Origin: Colwellia sp. | GTDB lineage: Bacteria > Pseudomonadota > Gammaproteobacteria > Enterobacterales > Alteromonadaceae | Assembly: GCA_013215295.1 (NCBI GenBank) | Contig: JABSOZ010000004.1 | Coordinates: 124,001 to 188,000, forward strand | DNA: 64,000 bases | Direction: 5' to 3' | Shown: positions 1-9,094 of the stretch, piece after piece | Position numbering within the stretch: position 1 is the first letter of the stretch | How the letters are laid out: every line of letters begins with the position of its first letter | Program-made: the position numbers and the translations under genes | The notes under the pieces: model-generated | Told to the model about the DNA's origin: nothing | Databases searched by the model: none | The model's input: the letters and a program-made list of their open reading frames with translations, nothing else

Positions 1-695
1 TGTGCCGTTAATATAATACCGTATACTCTTAATGCATTAGCTATAATTGGAACTACTATTGATATGAAAACAAAAAGTACTTGCTTGGGCAATGTCCGAA
101 ATGATAAATAAGCATATATATTACCAAAGACAATCGAAGCAATGAGGAAACTAATACCAGAACAAGCTTCGGCTACTAAAAATCGTCCTTCTGGAATATC
201 TAAGTACAAGCCATTTCGATAAATGGGCACTCCTGACATTTCGAGTAAGGGAACGGCTAAGTCTGTTGTGAACTCTTGTAAATATGGTATGAGTTGTTCG
301 CCTACAGGTATAGCAAACAGAATAAAATAAAGAGGAAATAGGATGGTTTTAGCTGCTTGATTACCCACAATAAGCCAAATAAGCAGCGGTAAGGAAACGT
401 AAGTTGCAAAATGCATAAATAAACGAATATCACCAACGAGCCCAAAGGTATAAAGAATCACAGTTCCTATTAAAGGAATGAATAACCAATAGTTGGGTAT
501 AAAAGGCTGTTGGATAAGTTGTATTCGTTTTTGATAAATAAGGAAAAAGGCACCACCAATCACTAAAAAACAATGATTAAATATTTCAGATGTAATCCAA
601 ACATTTATTGAAGTCACTACACCTTGGTAATAGGTATAAAACCAAGCGATGAGAATGGCAGCTATAGGTATCGCTTTAACTATTTTGTCATTCAT
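1..695 (-). CDS. xrtA: Exosortase A (XrtA/EpsH), 3' end beyond window
   Basis: This reading frame opens with ATG at 695 and runs off the left edge, giving about 231 codons. I translated it by hand. It is a polytopic membrane protein with several hydrophobic helices. The exosortase active-site motif AEACSGI (catalytic Cys) is followed, after a helix, by NALRVYG (catalytic Arg). Exosortases are membrane Cys proteases/transpeptidases that process proteins carrying a C-terminal PEP-CTERM signal, usually in exopolysaccharide-producing Gram-negatives. The XrtA subtype is assigned from the neighbours: DUF3473 deacetylase, EpsB-type transferase and PrsK/PrsR. The next gene stops 3 bp upstream of this start, so they are co-transcribed. 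The C-terminal part, where a periplasmic EpsI domain would lie if present, is not visible. Confidence 0.9.
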   Translation of the reverse strand, partial: MNDKIVKAIPIAAILIAWFYTYYQGVVTSINVWITSEIFNHCFLVIGGAFFLIYQKRIQLIQQPFIPNYWLFIPLIGTVILYTFGLVGDIRLFMHFATYVSLPLLIWLIVGNQAAKTILFPLYFILFAIPVGEQLIPYLQEFTTDLAVPLLEMSGVPIYRNGLYLDIPEGRFLVAEACSGISFLIASIVFGNIYAYLSFRTLPKQVLFVFISIVVPIIANALRVYGIILTA

Positions 696-697
696 AT

Positions 698-1555
698 TTA
701 TTTAATTTTGTTATCTAAATAAACACTTCTCATGGTATCCCACTTATAATCTTTTAAAAGTCGCTCTAACTTACCTTCCATTCTAGCTAAGTTAATATAA
801 TGCCTAAATTTCGATTTCAATGGTGCTTCTTTAATTCTTGGTTGTTTAGGATCGATTTCCCAAGGATGAAAATAAAAACTGTAAGGCTTTTGTTCTTGTT
901 GATTAAATTTGTCAATGCGCCTTTTAGATAACCAATATGGGTATAAACGAAAATAACCACCTCCACCAATACCCGTATTAGTATTACCTTTACGTAAAGT
1001 GGGTATAGGGATTTCAAGTATTTTTTGTCCCTGAAAAATTTCCGAACGTTCGTAAATAAAACGCGGCCAATTCGGCACGCCGTACAAATCGTGCTGAATG
1101 GGATAAGTGCTAGAGCTATATTGGAAGCCTAATTCAATTAATTTTTCATAAACCCATGTATTAGTATCATTAAGTGAAAAGCTTGGAGCACGATAACCTA
1201 TGACTTCAGTACCAGACAATTGCTCTAAAATATTTTTACTTTTTACTACATCAGTAATGAAATTTTCTTGAGTCATTTCAGTAATTCGTTGATGTGCATA
1301 TCCGTGGCTTGCTAGCTCATGTCCTTGGTCAACTATCGCTTTTATTAAATTAGGACAGCGCTCAGCTACCCAACCTAAAGTAAAAAAAGTACTCTTAACA
1401 TTATGTTTTTCAAATAACTCAAGTAAACGATATGTATTTTGTTCAACCCGTAAAGGCAATTTATTCCAATCTGACTTATTTATGCTATTTTCAAATGCAG
1501 AAACGTGAAAATAATCTTCAACATCAACTGTCATTGCATTAATGATTTGGCTCAC
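698..1555 (-). CDS. XrtA-system polysaccharide deacetylase (DUF3473)
   Basis: NodB-type polysaccharide deacetylase of the PEP-CTERM-associated family that carries a C-terminal DUF3473 segment. It probably removes N- or O-acetyl groups from the exopolysaccharide. The sequence shows MTVDVEDYFHVSAF near the N-terminus (metal/catalytic Asp), SHGYAH (the HxxxH metal pair, about residues 84-88), GYRAPSFS (about 121-128) and a late FHPWEID motif. I chose the GTG at 1555 because a GAGGG ribosome site precedes it and family members begin just before this DVEDYF motif. The frame is open up to a TTG at 1630, which would overlap the upstream sugar transferase gene by 17 bp. It sits between xrtA and the transferase in one minus-strand operon. 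Confidence 0.88.
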   Translation of the reverse strand: MSQIINAMTVDVEDYFHVSAFENSINKSDWNKLPLRVEQNTYRLLELFEKHNVKSTFFTLGWVAERCPNLIKAIVDQGHELASHGYAHQRITEMTQENFITDVVKSKNILEQLSGTEVIGYRAPSFSLNDTNTWVYEKLIELGFQYSSSTYPIQHDLYGVPNWPRFIYERSEIFQGQKILEIPIPTLRKGNTNTGIGGGGYFRLYPYWLSKRRIDKFNQQEQKPYSFYFHPWEIDPKQPRIKEAPLKSKFRHYINLARMEGKLERLLKDYKWDTMRSVYLDNKIK

Positions 1556-1613
1556 GTATGAAACCCTCGTTCTATGATTAGGCAAGCCACTACATAAATA
1601 TTTAACATCTACT

Positions 1614-3017
1614 TTATCTTCCTTTACCAAACAAAACTATCTCAACTGTTCTAATTAAAATGAGTAAGTCCAGCATAAAACTACGGTGTTTAATGTAATA
1701 AAGGTCATATTTTAGTTTTTCTAATGAATCTTCTTCTGTTGAACCATAGGGATATTTTAACTGGGCCCATCCGGTTAAACCAGGTTTAACATTATGACGT
1801 TCGTTGTAATAAGGTAAATTTTTAATCAATTGCTGAACAAATTCAGGACGTTCAGGACGTGGTCCTACGAATCCCATATCACCGCGAAGTACATTTAAAA
1901 TTTGAGGCAATTCGTCAACACGGTATTTACGAATAAACTTACCGATTGATGTCGTGCGATCATCATTTTCAGCAGCCATTTGTGCACCATTTTTTTCTGC
2001 ATCTATACGCATACTTCTGAACTTATAAATATTGAAAGCTTGTCCATCAAGACCTACACGTTCTTGTAAATAAAATATTGGTGCTTTAGTCCCTTCATCT
2101 AACTTAATCAGTAATGCGGTAATCAGCATCACAGGCCAAGTGATAAAGATTAGTAAGATAGCAATACCAGCATTAAACACCCAATCTAATGTGTTTCGCA
2201 GGTGATTACCTGAAGCAAAGCCATTTGAATATATCACCCAGCTTGGATAAATAAGATTCACTGCTATTTGGCCTGTTTCACGCTCAATAAAATCGAGGAT
2301 TTCCGTGATTTCAACACCACGGATTTTGCATGCAAAAAGCTCATCAACAGGCAAGTTGTCACGGCGTTCATCACTGGCAACAACAATTTCATCTATACCA
2401 TGCTCTAAAGCATAATTAACCAGTGAACCGTCTAACTCAATTCGGTTCTCGTTAACGATGCCGGTTTCTGTATCCCCTGGCATAATAACAAAACCATGCA
2501 TATAAAAACCTTGTCTATCAACATCACGACGCATACGCTTTTCTATTATAGAAGCTCTGTCGCCGGCTCCAAGCACTAATACAACACGTTTACTAAAACC
2601 GAAAAAATCAATTTGAAGTGTAAAATATCGAAAGGCACTGGCAATAATAAGGCTAAATAGTGCTGCAAGAGCAAGTAACTCTATCTTTAATGCATGCTGT
2701 CCGTAGAAAGGATTAATTAAAGTGACAATGAAAAAACCGATAGCTACAGATACAAGCAAACGCCTCAGAACACCACGATAGTTTTCACGAAGTTTAGAGT
2801 TATATAAGCCGAGAGCCAAGGAAGATAATTGCACGACAAGTGCAAATACAACGGCACAAATAGCCAGTAAATTAGTTGGAATATCTTGAGGTTCTACAAA
2901 TGAGAATATACCATTCAAATAGACAGTTAGTAATAACGATCCCGCAAAAAAAATCAATTCTATTAGAACTAAAGATTTACTACCCGAAGATAGATCTTTG
3001 AATTTTGGGCTAGACAT
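1614..3017 (-). CDS. XrtA-system undecaprenyl-phosphate sugar-1-P transferase (EpsB-like)
   Basis: Initiating polyprenyl-phosphate hexose-1-phosphate transferase (WbaP/WcaJ superfamily, TIGR03013-type). It loads the first sugar-phosphate onto undecaprenyl phosphate at the inner membrane. At 467 aa it has the family layout: about four N-terminal helices (residues 15-130), a CoA-binding-like Rossmann region (about 140-250, VVLVLGAGDRA), a further membrane helix near 285, and the C-terminal bacterial sugar transferase domain with KFRSMR, YRVDELPQ, FVGPRPERPEF and KPGLTGWAQ. It is the first gene of the minus-strand xrtA operon, which runs divergently from the plus-strand export operon. Confidence 0.92.
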   Translation of the reverse strand: MSSPKFKDLSSGSKSLVLIELIFFAGSLLLTVYLNGIFSFVEPQDIPTNLLAICAVVFALVVQLSSLALGLYNSKLRENYRGVLRRLLVSVAIGFFIVTLINPFYGQHALKIELLALAALFSLIIASAFRYFTLQIDFFGFSKRVVLVLGAGDRASIIEKRMRRDVDRQGFYMHGFVIMPGDTETGIVNENRIELDGSLVNYALEHGIDEIVVASDERRDNLPVDELFACKIRGVEITEILDFIERETGQIAVNLIYPSWVIYSNGFASGNHLRNTLDWVFNAGIAILLIFITWPVMLITALLIKLDEGTKAPIFYLQERVGLDGQAFNIYKFRSMRIDAEKNGAQMAAENDDRTTSIGKFIRKYRVDELPQILNVLRGDMGFVGPRPERPEFVQQLIKNLPYYNERHNVKPGLTGWAQLKYPYGSTEEDSLEKLKYDLYYIKHRSFMLDLLILIRTVEIVLFGKGR

Positions 3018-3157
3018 ACTTAATAAATACTTCCTATCTTTAGATGAACAAAATTAAAATTGACTAACTTTTATTGTGCAGAATAAAGCGATTAAAATCC
3101 TTGCACAAATAAGTCATGAGATAATAACAAAAATTGCAAATGTTTTACACCTATTAA

Positions 3158-3171
3158 ATGTTGTGCAACAT
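3158..3171. promoter_or_regulatory. Inverted repeat in divergent intergenic region
   Basis: The arms ATGTTG and CAACAT are separated by TG. They lie in the 200-bp region between the divergent operons starting at 3017 (minus) and 3244 (plus). A short symmetric site between divergent promoters could be a regulator-binding site. A minus-strand reading gives TTTCAC-N5-TTGCA, a poor match to a sigma-54 promoter because the essential -24 GG is missing. No protein can be assigned. Confidence 0.25.
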
Positions 3172-3243
3172 GTGTGAAAATCACATACAATCTGGTAGCT
3201 TAGTATTAATATAATAAATTCGATGTTTAAAAAGGTTAGAACC

Positions 3244-3879
3244 ATGGAAAATAATATGTTCTGTAAACTAAAAACAGCAACCCTAATATTTTTAGCTTAT
3301 GCAATTTCAGGATGTAGTGTATTAACATTACCCCCTGCAACCATTCATCAATCTAATACTGTAGATGTTTCCTCGTATAAATATCTAATTGGTGCAGGTG
3401 ACGTTGTTAATATTTTTGTTTGGCGTAACCCGGAAGTATCAGGAACGTTTGTGGTTCGCCCGGATGGAATGATAACCACTTCTTTAGTTGAGGATATTCC
3501 CGTATCAGGCAAAACACCGACTGAACTCGCTCGTGCTATTGAGGAAATTTTAGCCACTTATTTAAGAGAACCCGTTGTTACGGTTACTGTTAATAATTTT
3601 GTTGGGCCGTTTAGTGAACAAATTCGTGTTATCGGTGAAGCATCAGAACCTAAATCTATTAACTATACACAGCAAATGACTTTGCTTGATGTAATGATTC
3701 AAGTAGGTGGTTTAACAGAATTTGCCGATGGGAACGACGCAATTTTAGTGCGAGTTGAAAATGGTGTTCAGAAACAGTATGAAGTTTATATTGAAGATTT
3801 AATTAAAAATGGCGAAATTGGTGCCAATGTGGATATTTTACCCGGTGATATTATTGTGATCCCAGAAACTTGGTTTTAA
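3244..3879 (+). CDS. XrtA-system polysaccharide export lipoprotein (Wza-like)
   Basis: Periplasmic/outer-membrane polysaccharide export protein of the Wza/KpsD family, PEP-CTERM-associated subtype (TIGR03027-like). The N-terminus carries a lipoprotein signal ending in AISGC, so the Cys is probably lipidated. It is followed by the Poly_export domain (YLIGAGDVVNIFVWRNPEVS) and a SLBB-type segment (RVIGEASEPKSINY). The length of 211 aa is normal for this short subtype. I chose ATG 3244 because AAGG lies 8 bp upstream; an in-frame ATG at 3223 lacks a ribosome site. It is the first gene of the plus-strand export operon. Confidence 0.9.
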   Translation: MENNMFCKLKTATLIFLAYAISGCSVLTLPPATIHQSNTVDVSSYKYLIGAGDVVNIFVWRNPEVSGTFVVRPDGMITTSLVEDIPVSGKTPTELARAIEEILATYLREPVVTVTVNNFVGPFSEQIRVIGEASEPKSINYTQQMTLLDVMIQVGGLTEFADGNDAILVRVENGVQKQYEVYIEDLIKNGEIGANVDILPGDIIVIPETWF

Positions 3880-3926
3880 CATAACACTCAAATTATTTTA
3901 TTAATTCCCAGTTTTAGAGGTCAGGA

Positions 3927-5525
3927 ATGCAAGAAGTACTTGAACAGATTTTAGACTATTTAAAAGGCATTTGGATAAAACGTCGTTATCTTATGATAGC
4001 GACTTGGCTTATATGCCCTTTAGGTTGGTTAGTAGTTTCACAACTGCAAGACACCTATGAATCAGAAGCGCGTGTATTTGCTGATACGCAGTCTATTCTT
4101 AGACCCTTACTAAGTGGGATGACCGTTGAATTGAATCCAGATTTGCAGATTCTTCAAATGGTGTCTACTTTACTGAGTCGTCCAAACTTAGAGCGCATTG
4201 CTCGAATGACAGACTTGGATGTTCAAGCCAACACGCCACAAGAGTTTGACAATTTAATTAACCTTTTAAAAAAAGGTATTTCCATCAGAAAAACAGGTGG
4301 AAAAAGGCAAAACATTTTTAATATCAAGTATTCTGACCCCGATCCAATAATGGCTCGTGATGTTGTGCAATCAGTATTGACTGTTTTTATTGAAAATACT
4401 CGTGGTGATAACCGTAAAGATTCAGATTCGGCTCAGAAGTTTATTGACAGTCAAATTAATGAATACGAGAATCGTCTATTAAAAGCGGAAGCACGATTAA
4501 CCAATTTTAAGCAAAAGTATAGTGATGTACTACCCAACCAATATGGTGGGTATTACGACAAACTGAATAACTCTAAAGAACAATTAAAAACAATTGAACT
4601 TATTTTGTTGGAAACTAAAACTCAACTAGCCGCTTCAAAAGCTAAACTAAGCCAACCGACTTCTCCCACGTCCTCTCAGCAAAGTAATATTATTGATTCA
4701 AACAGTGTCAAAACTACATTTGATGACCGTATTAGCGAACTAACTGGGCAATTAGATTCTTTGCAGCTTAGATATACAGAACAACACCCCGATGTTAAAG
4801 AAGTTCAGCGCCGCTTAGATCATTTATCAAAAAAGCGAAATGATGAAATTGAAGAATACTTATCAAGTAGTAATGATGGTAACAATGAATTTGCGCAAAT
4901 TAGTCAAAACCCCGTAATTCAGAGTATTCAAATTCAGGTAAATCAACTTGAAGGCCAAGTAGCCTCAATGGAGGTTAGGGCAAATAACTATAGAAATACA
5001 GTTAAAGAACTTGAAAACAAGATTCATATCTTGCCTGAAATTGAAGCAGAATTAGTTGCACTTGATCGCGGATACGAAATCACCCAAAAGCAATACGAAA
5101 CTTTACTTGATCGCAGAGAGAAGGCACAAATAGGTCAATCTGCTGATGAAGCAACGAGTAAAATAAACTTTAAAGTAATTGACCCCCCTAGAGTACCTCT
5201 TGAGCCAACAGGGCCTAAGAGATTATTATTCTATGCGGTTGTCACCTTTTTAGGCGTAGGTGTCGGTTTAGGTTTTTCCTTTTTATTCAGTCAAATTAAT
5301 CCGGTTGTTACATCTAGTAGCCAAGTAGCTCGCGCAACGGGCATTCCCATTTTTGGTATTGTTTCGGCTACTGAAAATATCGGATTACAAAGTAAAGATA
5401 AACGAAAAACGACCCTCTTTATCTTATCTAATAGTTTATTGATTTTAATATTGTGCTTTTTTGTCACTTACACGCTATTTCCAGATGCAATACAAGCGCC
5501 AATACATAGGATTTTTAATTTATGA
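3927..5525 (+). CDS. XrtA-system chain length determinant protein (Wzz-like)
   Basis: Inner-membrane polysaccharide co-polymerase that controls chain length and couples to the tyrosine kinase. The 532-aa protein has a Wzz domain with a first membrane helix near residues 22-40, a long periplasmic coiled coil (about 170-400), a conserved proline-rich PPRVPLEPTGPKR before a second helix (about 430-455), and a third hydrophobic helix at the C-terminus (about 492-512). This matches the TIGR03007-type PEP-CTERM family. AGAGGTCAGGA precedes the ATG. The last codons overlap the kinase start by 4 bp (ATGA), indicating translational coupling. Confidence 0.92.
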   Translation: MQEVLEQILDYLKGIWIKRRYLMIATWLICPLGWLVVSQLQDTYESEARVFADTQSILRPLLSGMTVELNPDLQILQMVSTLLSRPNLERIARMTDLDVQANTPQEFDNLINLLKKGISIRKTGGKRQNIFNIKYSDPDPIMARDVVQSVLTVFIENTRGDNRKDSDSAQKFIDSQINEYENRLLKAEARLTNFKQKYSDVLPNQYGGYYDKLNNSKEQLKTIELILLETKTQLAASKAKLSQPTSPTSSQQSNIIDSNSVKTTFDDRISELTGQLDSLQLRYTEQHPDVKEVQRRLDHLSKKRNDEIEEYLSSSNDGNNEFAQISQNPVIQSIQIQVNQLEGQVASMEVRANNYRNTVKELENKIHILPEIEAELVALDRGYEITQKQYETLLDRREKAQIGQSADEATSKINFKVIDPPRVPLEPTGPKRLLFYAVVTFLGVGVGLGFSFLFSQINPVVTSSSQVARATGIPIFGIVSATENIGLQSKDKRKTTLFILSNSLLILILCFFVTYTLFPDAIQAPIHRIFNL

Positions 5526-6391
5526 GTACTATAGAAAAAGCGCTCGCAAAGCAAAAGATTGCTCAACAAGACAACACGCAGGCAGTTGAAGATTGCCCAG
5601 TTGCTATGAGCGAGACAACTGTTGAACCGGATAAAAAATCAGTCAACTACCCAAATAATGATATTTTACAACTCGATAAAAAAGAACTCGAAAGTCGTGG
5701 TTTTCTAATCGATGACGGTACCAGAAAAAACATCAAAGATGAGTTTAGGCAAATCAAACGTAAATTATTAAACAATGCCTTTGGGGCTAGTGCTAAGACG
5801 CTTCATCATAGTAATTTAGTTATGGTAAGTAGCTCTAAGCCTAACGAAGGTAAAACTTTTATCTCTATCAATCTCGCGTTAAGTATCGCTTTAGAGCAGG
5901 ATAAAACCGTACTATTAATAGATGCTGATGTTTTACGTCCGAGCATAAATAGAGAGTTAGGTTTTGAGCAAGTGCCTGGACTTATTGAATACTTGCTTGG
6001 GCAAAAGAACAATATTGCTGAAATAATTTACAGTACTAATATCGATAAGCTAAAGGTTATTCCAGCTGGTGAACCTCATCATCTGTCTAATGAATTACTC
6101 GCAAGCGATCGAATGGAATCTTTTGCAAAGGAATTAGCCGAACGATACCCTGACCGAATAGTAATATTTGATTGCCCTCCATTAATTGGTGTCAGCGAAA
6201 CTTTGGTTTTAGCGAATCTGATGGGGCAAGCATTAGTGGTTGTTGAAGAGTCTAAAACACTATTAGCTGATATTCAAAAAGCGACAGAAAATCTCAATGA
6301 AGATTTAGCACTTGGTCTAGTGCTGAATAAAGCAATCAGATCTCACAAGGATATGTATGGCTATTATGGTTATGGTTACGGCACTAAATAA
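5522..6391 (+). CDS. XrtA-associated tyrosine autokinase
   Basis: BY-kinase that partners the Wzz-like protein and regulates polymerisation by autophosphorylation (TIGR03018-like). The Walker A motif is SSKPNEGKTFISINL (about residues 101-115), with Walker A' LLIDADVLRPSINRE and Walker B VIFDCPPL. A tyrosine cluster ends the protein (MYGYYGYGYG), the usual autophosphorylation tail. At 289 aa it is a stand-alone cytoplasmic kinase lacking membrane helices. Its start overlaps the upstream gene, and its tail overlaps the beginning of the downstream beta-barrel gene by 35 bp. Confidence 0.92.
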   Translation: MSTIEKALAKQKIAQQDNTQAVEDCPVAMSETTVEPDKKSVNYPNNDILQLDKKELESRGFLIDDGTRKNIKDEFRQIKRKLLNNAFGASAKTLHHSNLVMVSSSKPNEGKTFISINLALSIALEQDKTVLLIDADVLRPSINRELGFEQVPGLIEYLLGQKNNIAEIIYSTNIDKLKVIPAGEPHHLSNELLASDRMESFAKELAERYPDRIVIFDCPPLIGVSETLVLANLMGQALVVVEESKTLLADIQKATENLNEDLALGLVLNKAIRSHKDMYGYYGYGYGTK

Positions 6392-7955
6392 GAAAAAATT
6401 AGCTGTCGCACTCTTTGCCATTTTTTCTGCATATACCTCTGCAGGAGAATGGGGGTTTACACCACAGTTAATTATTGATGAGACATATTCAGATAATGTT
6501 ACTTTAGCTATTGATGACAAAACATCAAGTCTGGTAAGCCAAGTAGGACTTGAGTTAAGTACGATTTTTTCATCAAACAAGTTAGAGTTTTCGCTTAACT
6601 CAAGCAGCGTGTATGCAATGTATAGTCATGATCACAACACCGATGATGATTTTCATACCTTAAATAGTACTTTCCGATTAAAATTAGCACCTAATGGTTT
6701 AGCATTAACGGGTAGCGCAGCAATATCTAATCAATCTAAGAATTCTGCCACTAACGCCTTAGCTGATATTGTTTCGGGCGATACTACCAGGATAGAAACT
6801 TATAATACAGGCATAGAATACATCATTGACAATAGTGATTTTCGTATAAATTCTCAAATCCAATACCAAACAATTCAATCACAAGACGGTATAGGAGAAC
6901 GAGAAGGTTATAATGCAATTTTTCGAAGTATAAATGGTTCATCTGCACGCCATATTTATTGGGATGTATCAGCAGGGTTAGCTGACTACACCAATCAAGG
7001 TCGAGATGGACAACTGTTTAAAGGTGAAGTGAAAATAGGGTTGATTACTGATTATAAAGTTACACCTTTTCTACGTTATTATGATGAGACAAACGAAGGA
7101 GATCTTATCGATAATAGTTCATCGGTTGAAACAGACTCCTATGGTGGTGGATTACGTTTATTAATAAGCTCTAGATTACTTTTAGACCTGTCTTACAACA
7201 CCCCAATAGGTAGTCAATTAGACATTGATGGCCAACAGCAAGAAGATTATACTGCTGCTACTATACAATGGGAGCCTAGCCAAAGAACACTGTTAAAAAT
7301 TGATTACGGTCATCGCTTTTATGGAGAAAGTTATGGGCTCGATTTTACCCATAAGAATAAACGCCTAACTAATTCAATTACATACATTGAAGCCGTTAGC
7401 GCATTCACCCGAAATAATTATGAAAGCGTAGAATTAGGTAGTTTCTGGTGCCCCCAAGGCGACATAACTGATACTTCTACCTGTTTCCTTAACAATAACG
7501 AGAATATCAATTTTGATGGTTATCAACTGATAAATTTAAATGATTTTATTTTACAGGAAGATCTAGATTTATCATTAAACAAAGAATTAAAGTGGTCGTC
7601 AAAATTACAGCTGTCTCGCACTACCTTCGATTTCACATTATCGAGCTCAGTCCGTGAAAACTTAAATACACGAACAGAAGATGAGAATCAAAATGCATCA
7701 TTTTCCATAAAGCGAAAAATCAGTGGTAATTCAAATCTACAACTAAACCTTGAATATACCAATGACCACAGGTCACTTAAGCAATTAAATGAGCAACAAG
7801 ATCGTTACCGTCGTTATAGTCTTGAATATGATAAATCGTTAAATAGCGAATTTACTATTAAATTAGGTTTAAGCCACCTTAATCGATATTCAACTAAGCG
7901 ATCGTTCAATTATGATGAAGATAGAATCTACCTCAAATTCAGTAAAGGTTTTTAG
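6357..7955 (+). CDS. XrtA-system outer membrane beta-barrel protein
   Basis: Probable outer-membrane beta-barrel of the TIGR03016 PEP-CTERM-associated family. The 532-aa protein has a signal peptide (KKKLAVALFAIFSAYTSA) followed by alternating amphipathic strands rich in Tyr, Ser, Asn and Asp. It ends in a strand closing with Phe (YLKFSKGF), the typical Omp C-terminus. The role is inferred from context: a secretion or surface-assembly pore for the polysaccharide. AAGGA lies 5 bp before ATG 6357; in-frame ATGs at 6366 and 6372 are alternative starts. It overlaps the kinase gene by 35 bp in another frame and is 3 bp from the ATPase gene. Confidence 0.85.
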   Translation: MAIMVMVTALNKKKLAVALFAIFSAYTSAGEWGFTPQLIIDETYSDNVTLAIDDKTSSLVSQVGLELSTIFSSNKLEFSLNSSSVYAMYSHDHNTDDDFHTLNSTFRLKLAPNGLALTGSAAISNQSKNSATNALADIVSGDTTRIETYNTGIEYIIDNSDFRINSQIQYQTIQSQDGIGEREGYNAIFRSINGSSARHIYWDVSAGLADYTNQGRDGQLFKGEVKIGLITDYKVTPFLRYYDETNEGDLIDNSSSVETDSYGGGLRLLISSRLLLDLSYNTPIGSQLDIDGQQQEDYTAATIQWEPSQRTLLKIDYGHRFYGESYGLDFTHKNKRLTNSITYIEAVSAFTRNNYESVELGSFWCPQGDITDTSTCFLNNNENINFDGYQLINLNDFILQEDLDLSLNKELKWSSKLQLSRTTFDFTLSSSVRENLNTRTEDENQNASFSIKRKISGNSNLQLNLEYTNDHRSLKQLNEQQDRYRRYSLEYDKSLNSEFTIKLGLSHLNRYSTKRSFNYDEDRIYLKFSKGF

Positions 7956-7958
7956 CAG

Positions 7959-9029
7959 ATGTACGAGAATTATTATGGTTTTAAAGAACGTCCTTTTCAG
8001 TTAAGCCCGGATCCACGTTTCTTTTTCGCCTCAAGCAACCACCAAAGAGCAATGTCATATTTGCAATATGGTTTAGACCAAGGTGAAGGTTTTATCGTTG
8101 TTACTGGGCCAATTGGTACCGGAAAAACAACAATAGCGCGTAATCTGTTAAATAACATCGCTGATGATTCTATTGTTGCTGCGCAACTTGTAACCACAAA
8201 GCTTAATCCCCAAGAATTACTTGAGCTAGTAGCTTCTGAATTCAAAATATCCGTTCAGGGTAACAGCAAGGCAGAACTTTTGAAGGCAATTGAGCAATTT
8301 CTGATTAACCTAAACCGTCAAGGAAAGCGTGCATTACTCATTGTTGATGAAGCTCAAAACCTACCTATTGAAACAGTTGAAGAACTTCGGATGTTATCTA
8401 ACTTTCAGCTTGATAATAAACCTTTAATACAAAGTTTTTTACTTGGGCAAGAAGAGCTGAAAGATATAATACAAGCACCAAATATGGAACAATTTCGTCA
8501 GCGAATTATTGCTTCAGCACATTTAAAACCATTAACAAGTGAAGAAGTAAAAGAGTATATAAACCATAGATTACATCAAGCCGGCTGCAACAAAGAGGCA
8601 CTTTTCTCGGATAATGGCCTAAATATAATTCACGAAAAAACTTCAGGCGTTCCAAGGAAGATTAATATTTTTGTTGACCGTTTATTATTATTTGGCTTTT
8701 TAGAAGAGCTAACTTGCATTGATTCAAATGCGATTAATGAAGTTGCGAAAGAAATGGAGGTTGAATTAACTGGCTCGCTTCACAACGTTCAATTAACCAG
8801 TAATGAACCTAGTCAAGCAAATACGCAACTCATCGTCAATTCAACAGAAAATGTTGAAAACATGAAAGAAATATTAAGAGAAGTTGAAGAAATATTAGAA
8901 TCTTCAATTAAGGAAAAAATAAAAATGGCCCGTTATGTAGATAAACTACTTAAGCAAAAAAGTCGTTTATATGCTGAGGCGAATATCGGGATAAGTGACG
9001 AAAAACATACAAAAACACCTATTGACTAA
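7959..9029 (+). CDS. XrtA-associated ExeA/GspA-like ATPase
   Basis: AAA ATPase of the TIGR03015 PEP-CTERM-associated group, related to ExeA/GspA. It opens with MYENYYGFKERPFQLSPDP, the signature start of this family. Walker A is GPIGTGKTTIA (about residues 49-59), Walker B LLIVDEAQNL and the sensor region LRMLSNF. The C-terminal 100 residues are charged and helical. There is no periplasmic peptidoglycan-binding domain as in ExeA, so it is probably cytoplasmic. The precise role in exopolysaccharide secretion is not established. It is the last gene of the plus-strand operon and converges on prsR. Confidence 0.9.
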   Translation: MYENYYGFKERPFQLSPDPRFFFASSNHQRAMSYLQYGLDQGEGFIVVTGPIGTGKTTIARNLLNNIADDSIVAAQLVTTKLNPQELLELVASEFKISVQGNSKAELLKAIEQFLINLNRQGKRALLIVDEAQNLPIETVEELRMLSNFQLDNKPLIQSFLLGQEELKDIIQAPNMEQFRQRIIASAHLKPLTSEEVKEYINHRLHQAGCNKEALFSDNGLNIIHEKTSGVPRKINIFVDRLLLFGFLEELTCIDSNAINEVAKEMEVELTGSLHNVQLTSNEPSQANTQLIVNSTENVENMKEILREVEEILESSIKEKIKMARYVDKLLKQKSRLYAEANIGISDEKHTKTPID

Positions 9030-9046
9030 CATATAAATTCACAAAA

Positions 9047-9083
9047 TATGTAGAAGGGTTCAGGATTCAAAACCTTCTACATA
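9047..9083. terminator. Terminator hairpin between convergent genes
   Basis: The perfect 11-bp arms TATGTAGAAGG and CCTTCTACATA lie between the ATPase gene (plus) and prsR (minus). On the minus strand the stem is followed by TTTTGTG, so it best serves prsR, but it may act in both directions. A further GGTT/AACC pairing shortens the loop if one base is bulged. Confidence 0.6.
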
Positions 9084-9094
9084 CTCTCTAATAG

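Noticed and set aside
3018-3222. Possible sigma-54 promoter (TTTCAC-N5-TTGCA, minus strand)
   Set aside because: The invariant GG of the -24 element is missing, so PrsR/RpoN control here is not supported by sequence.
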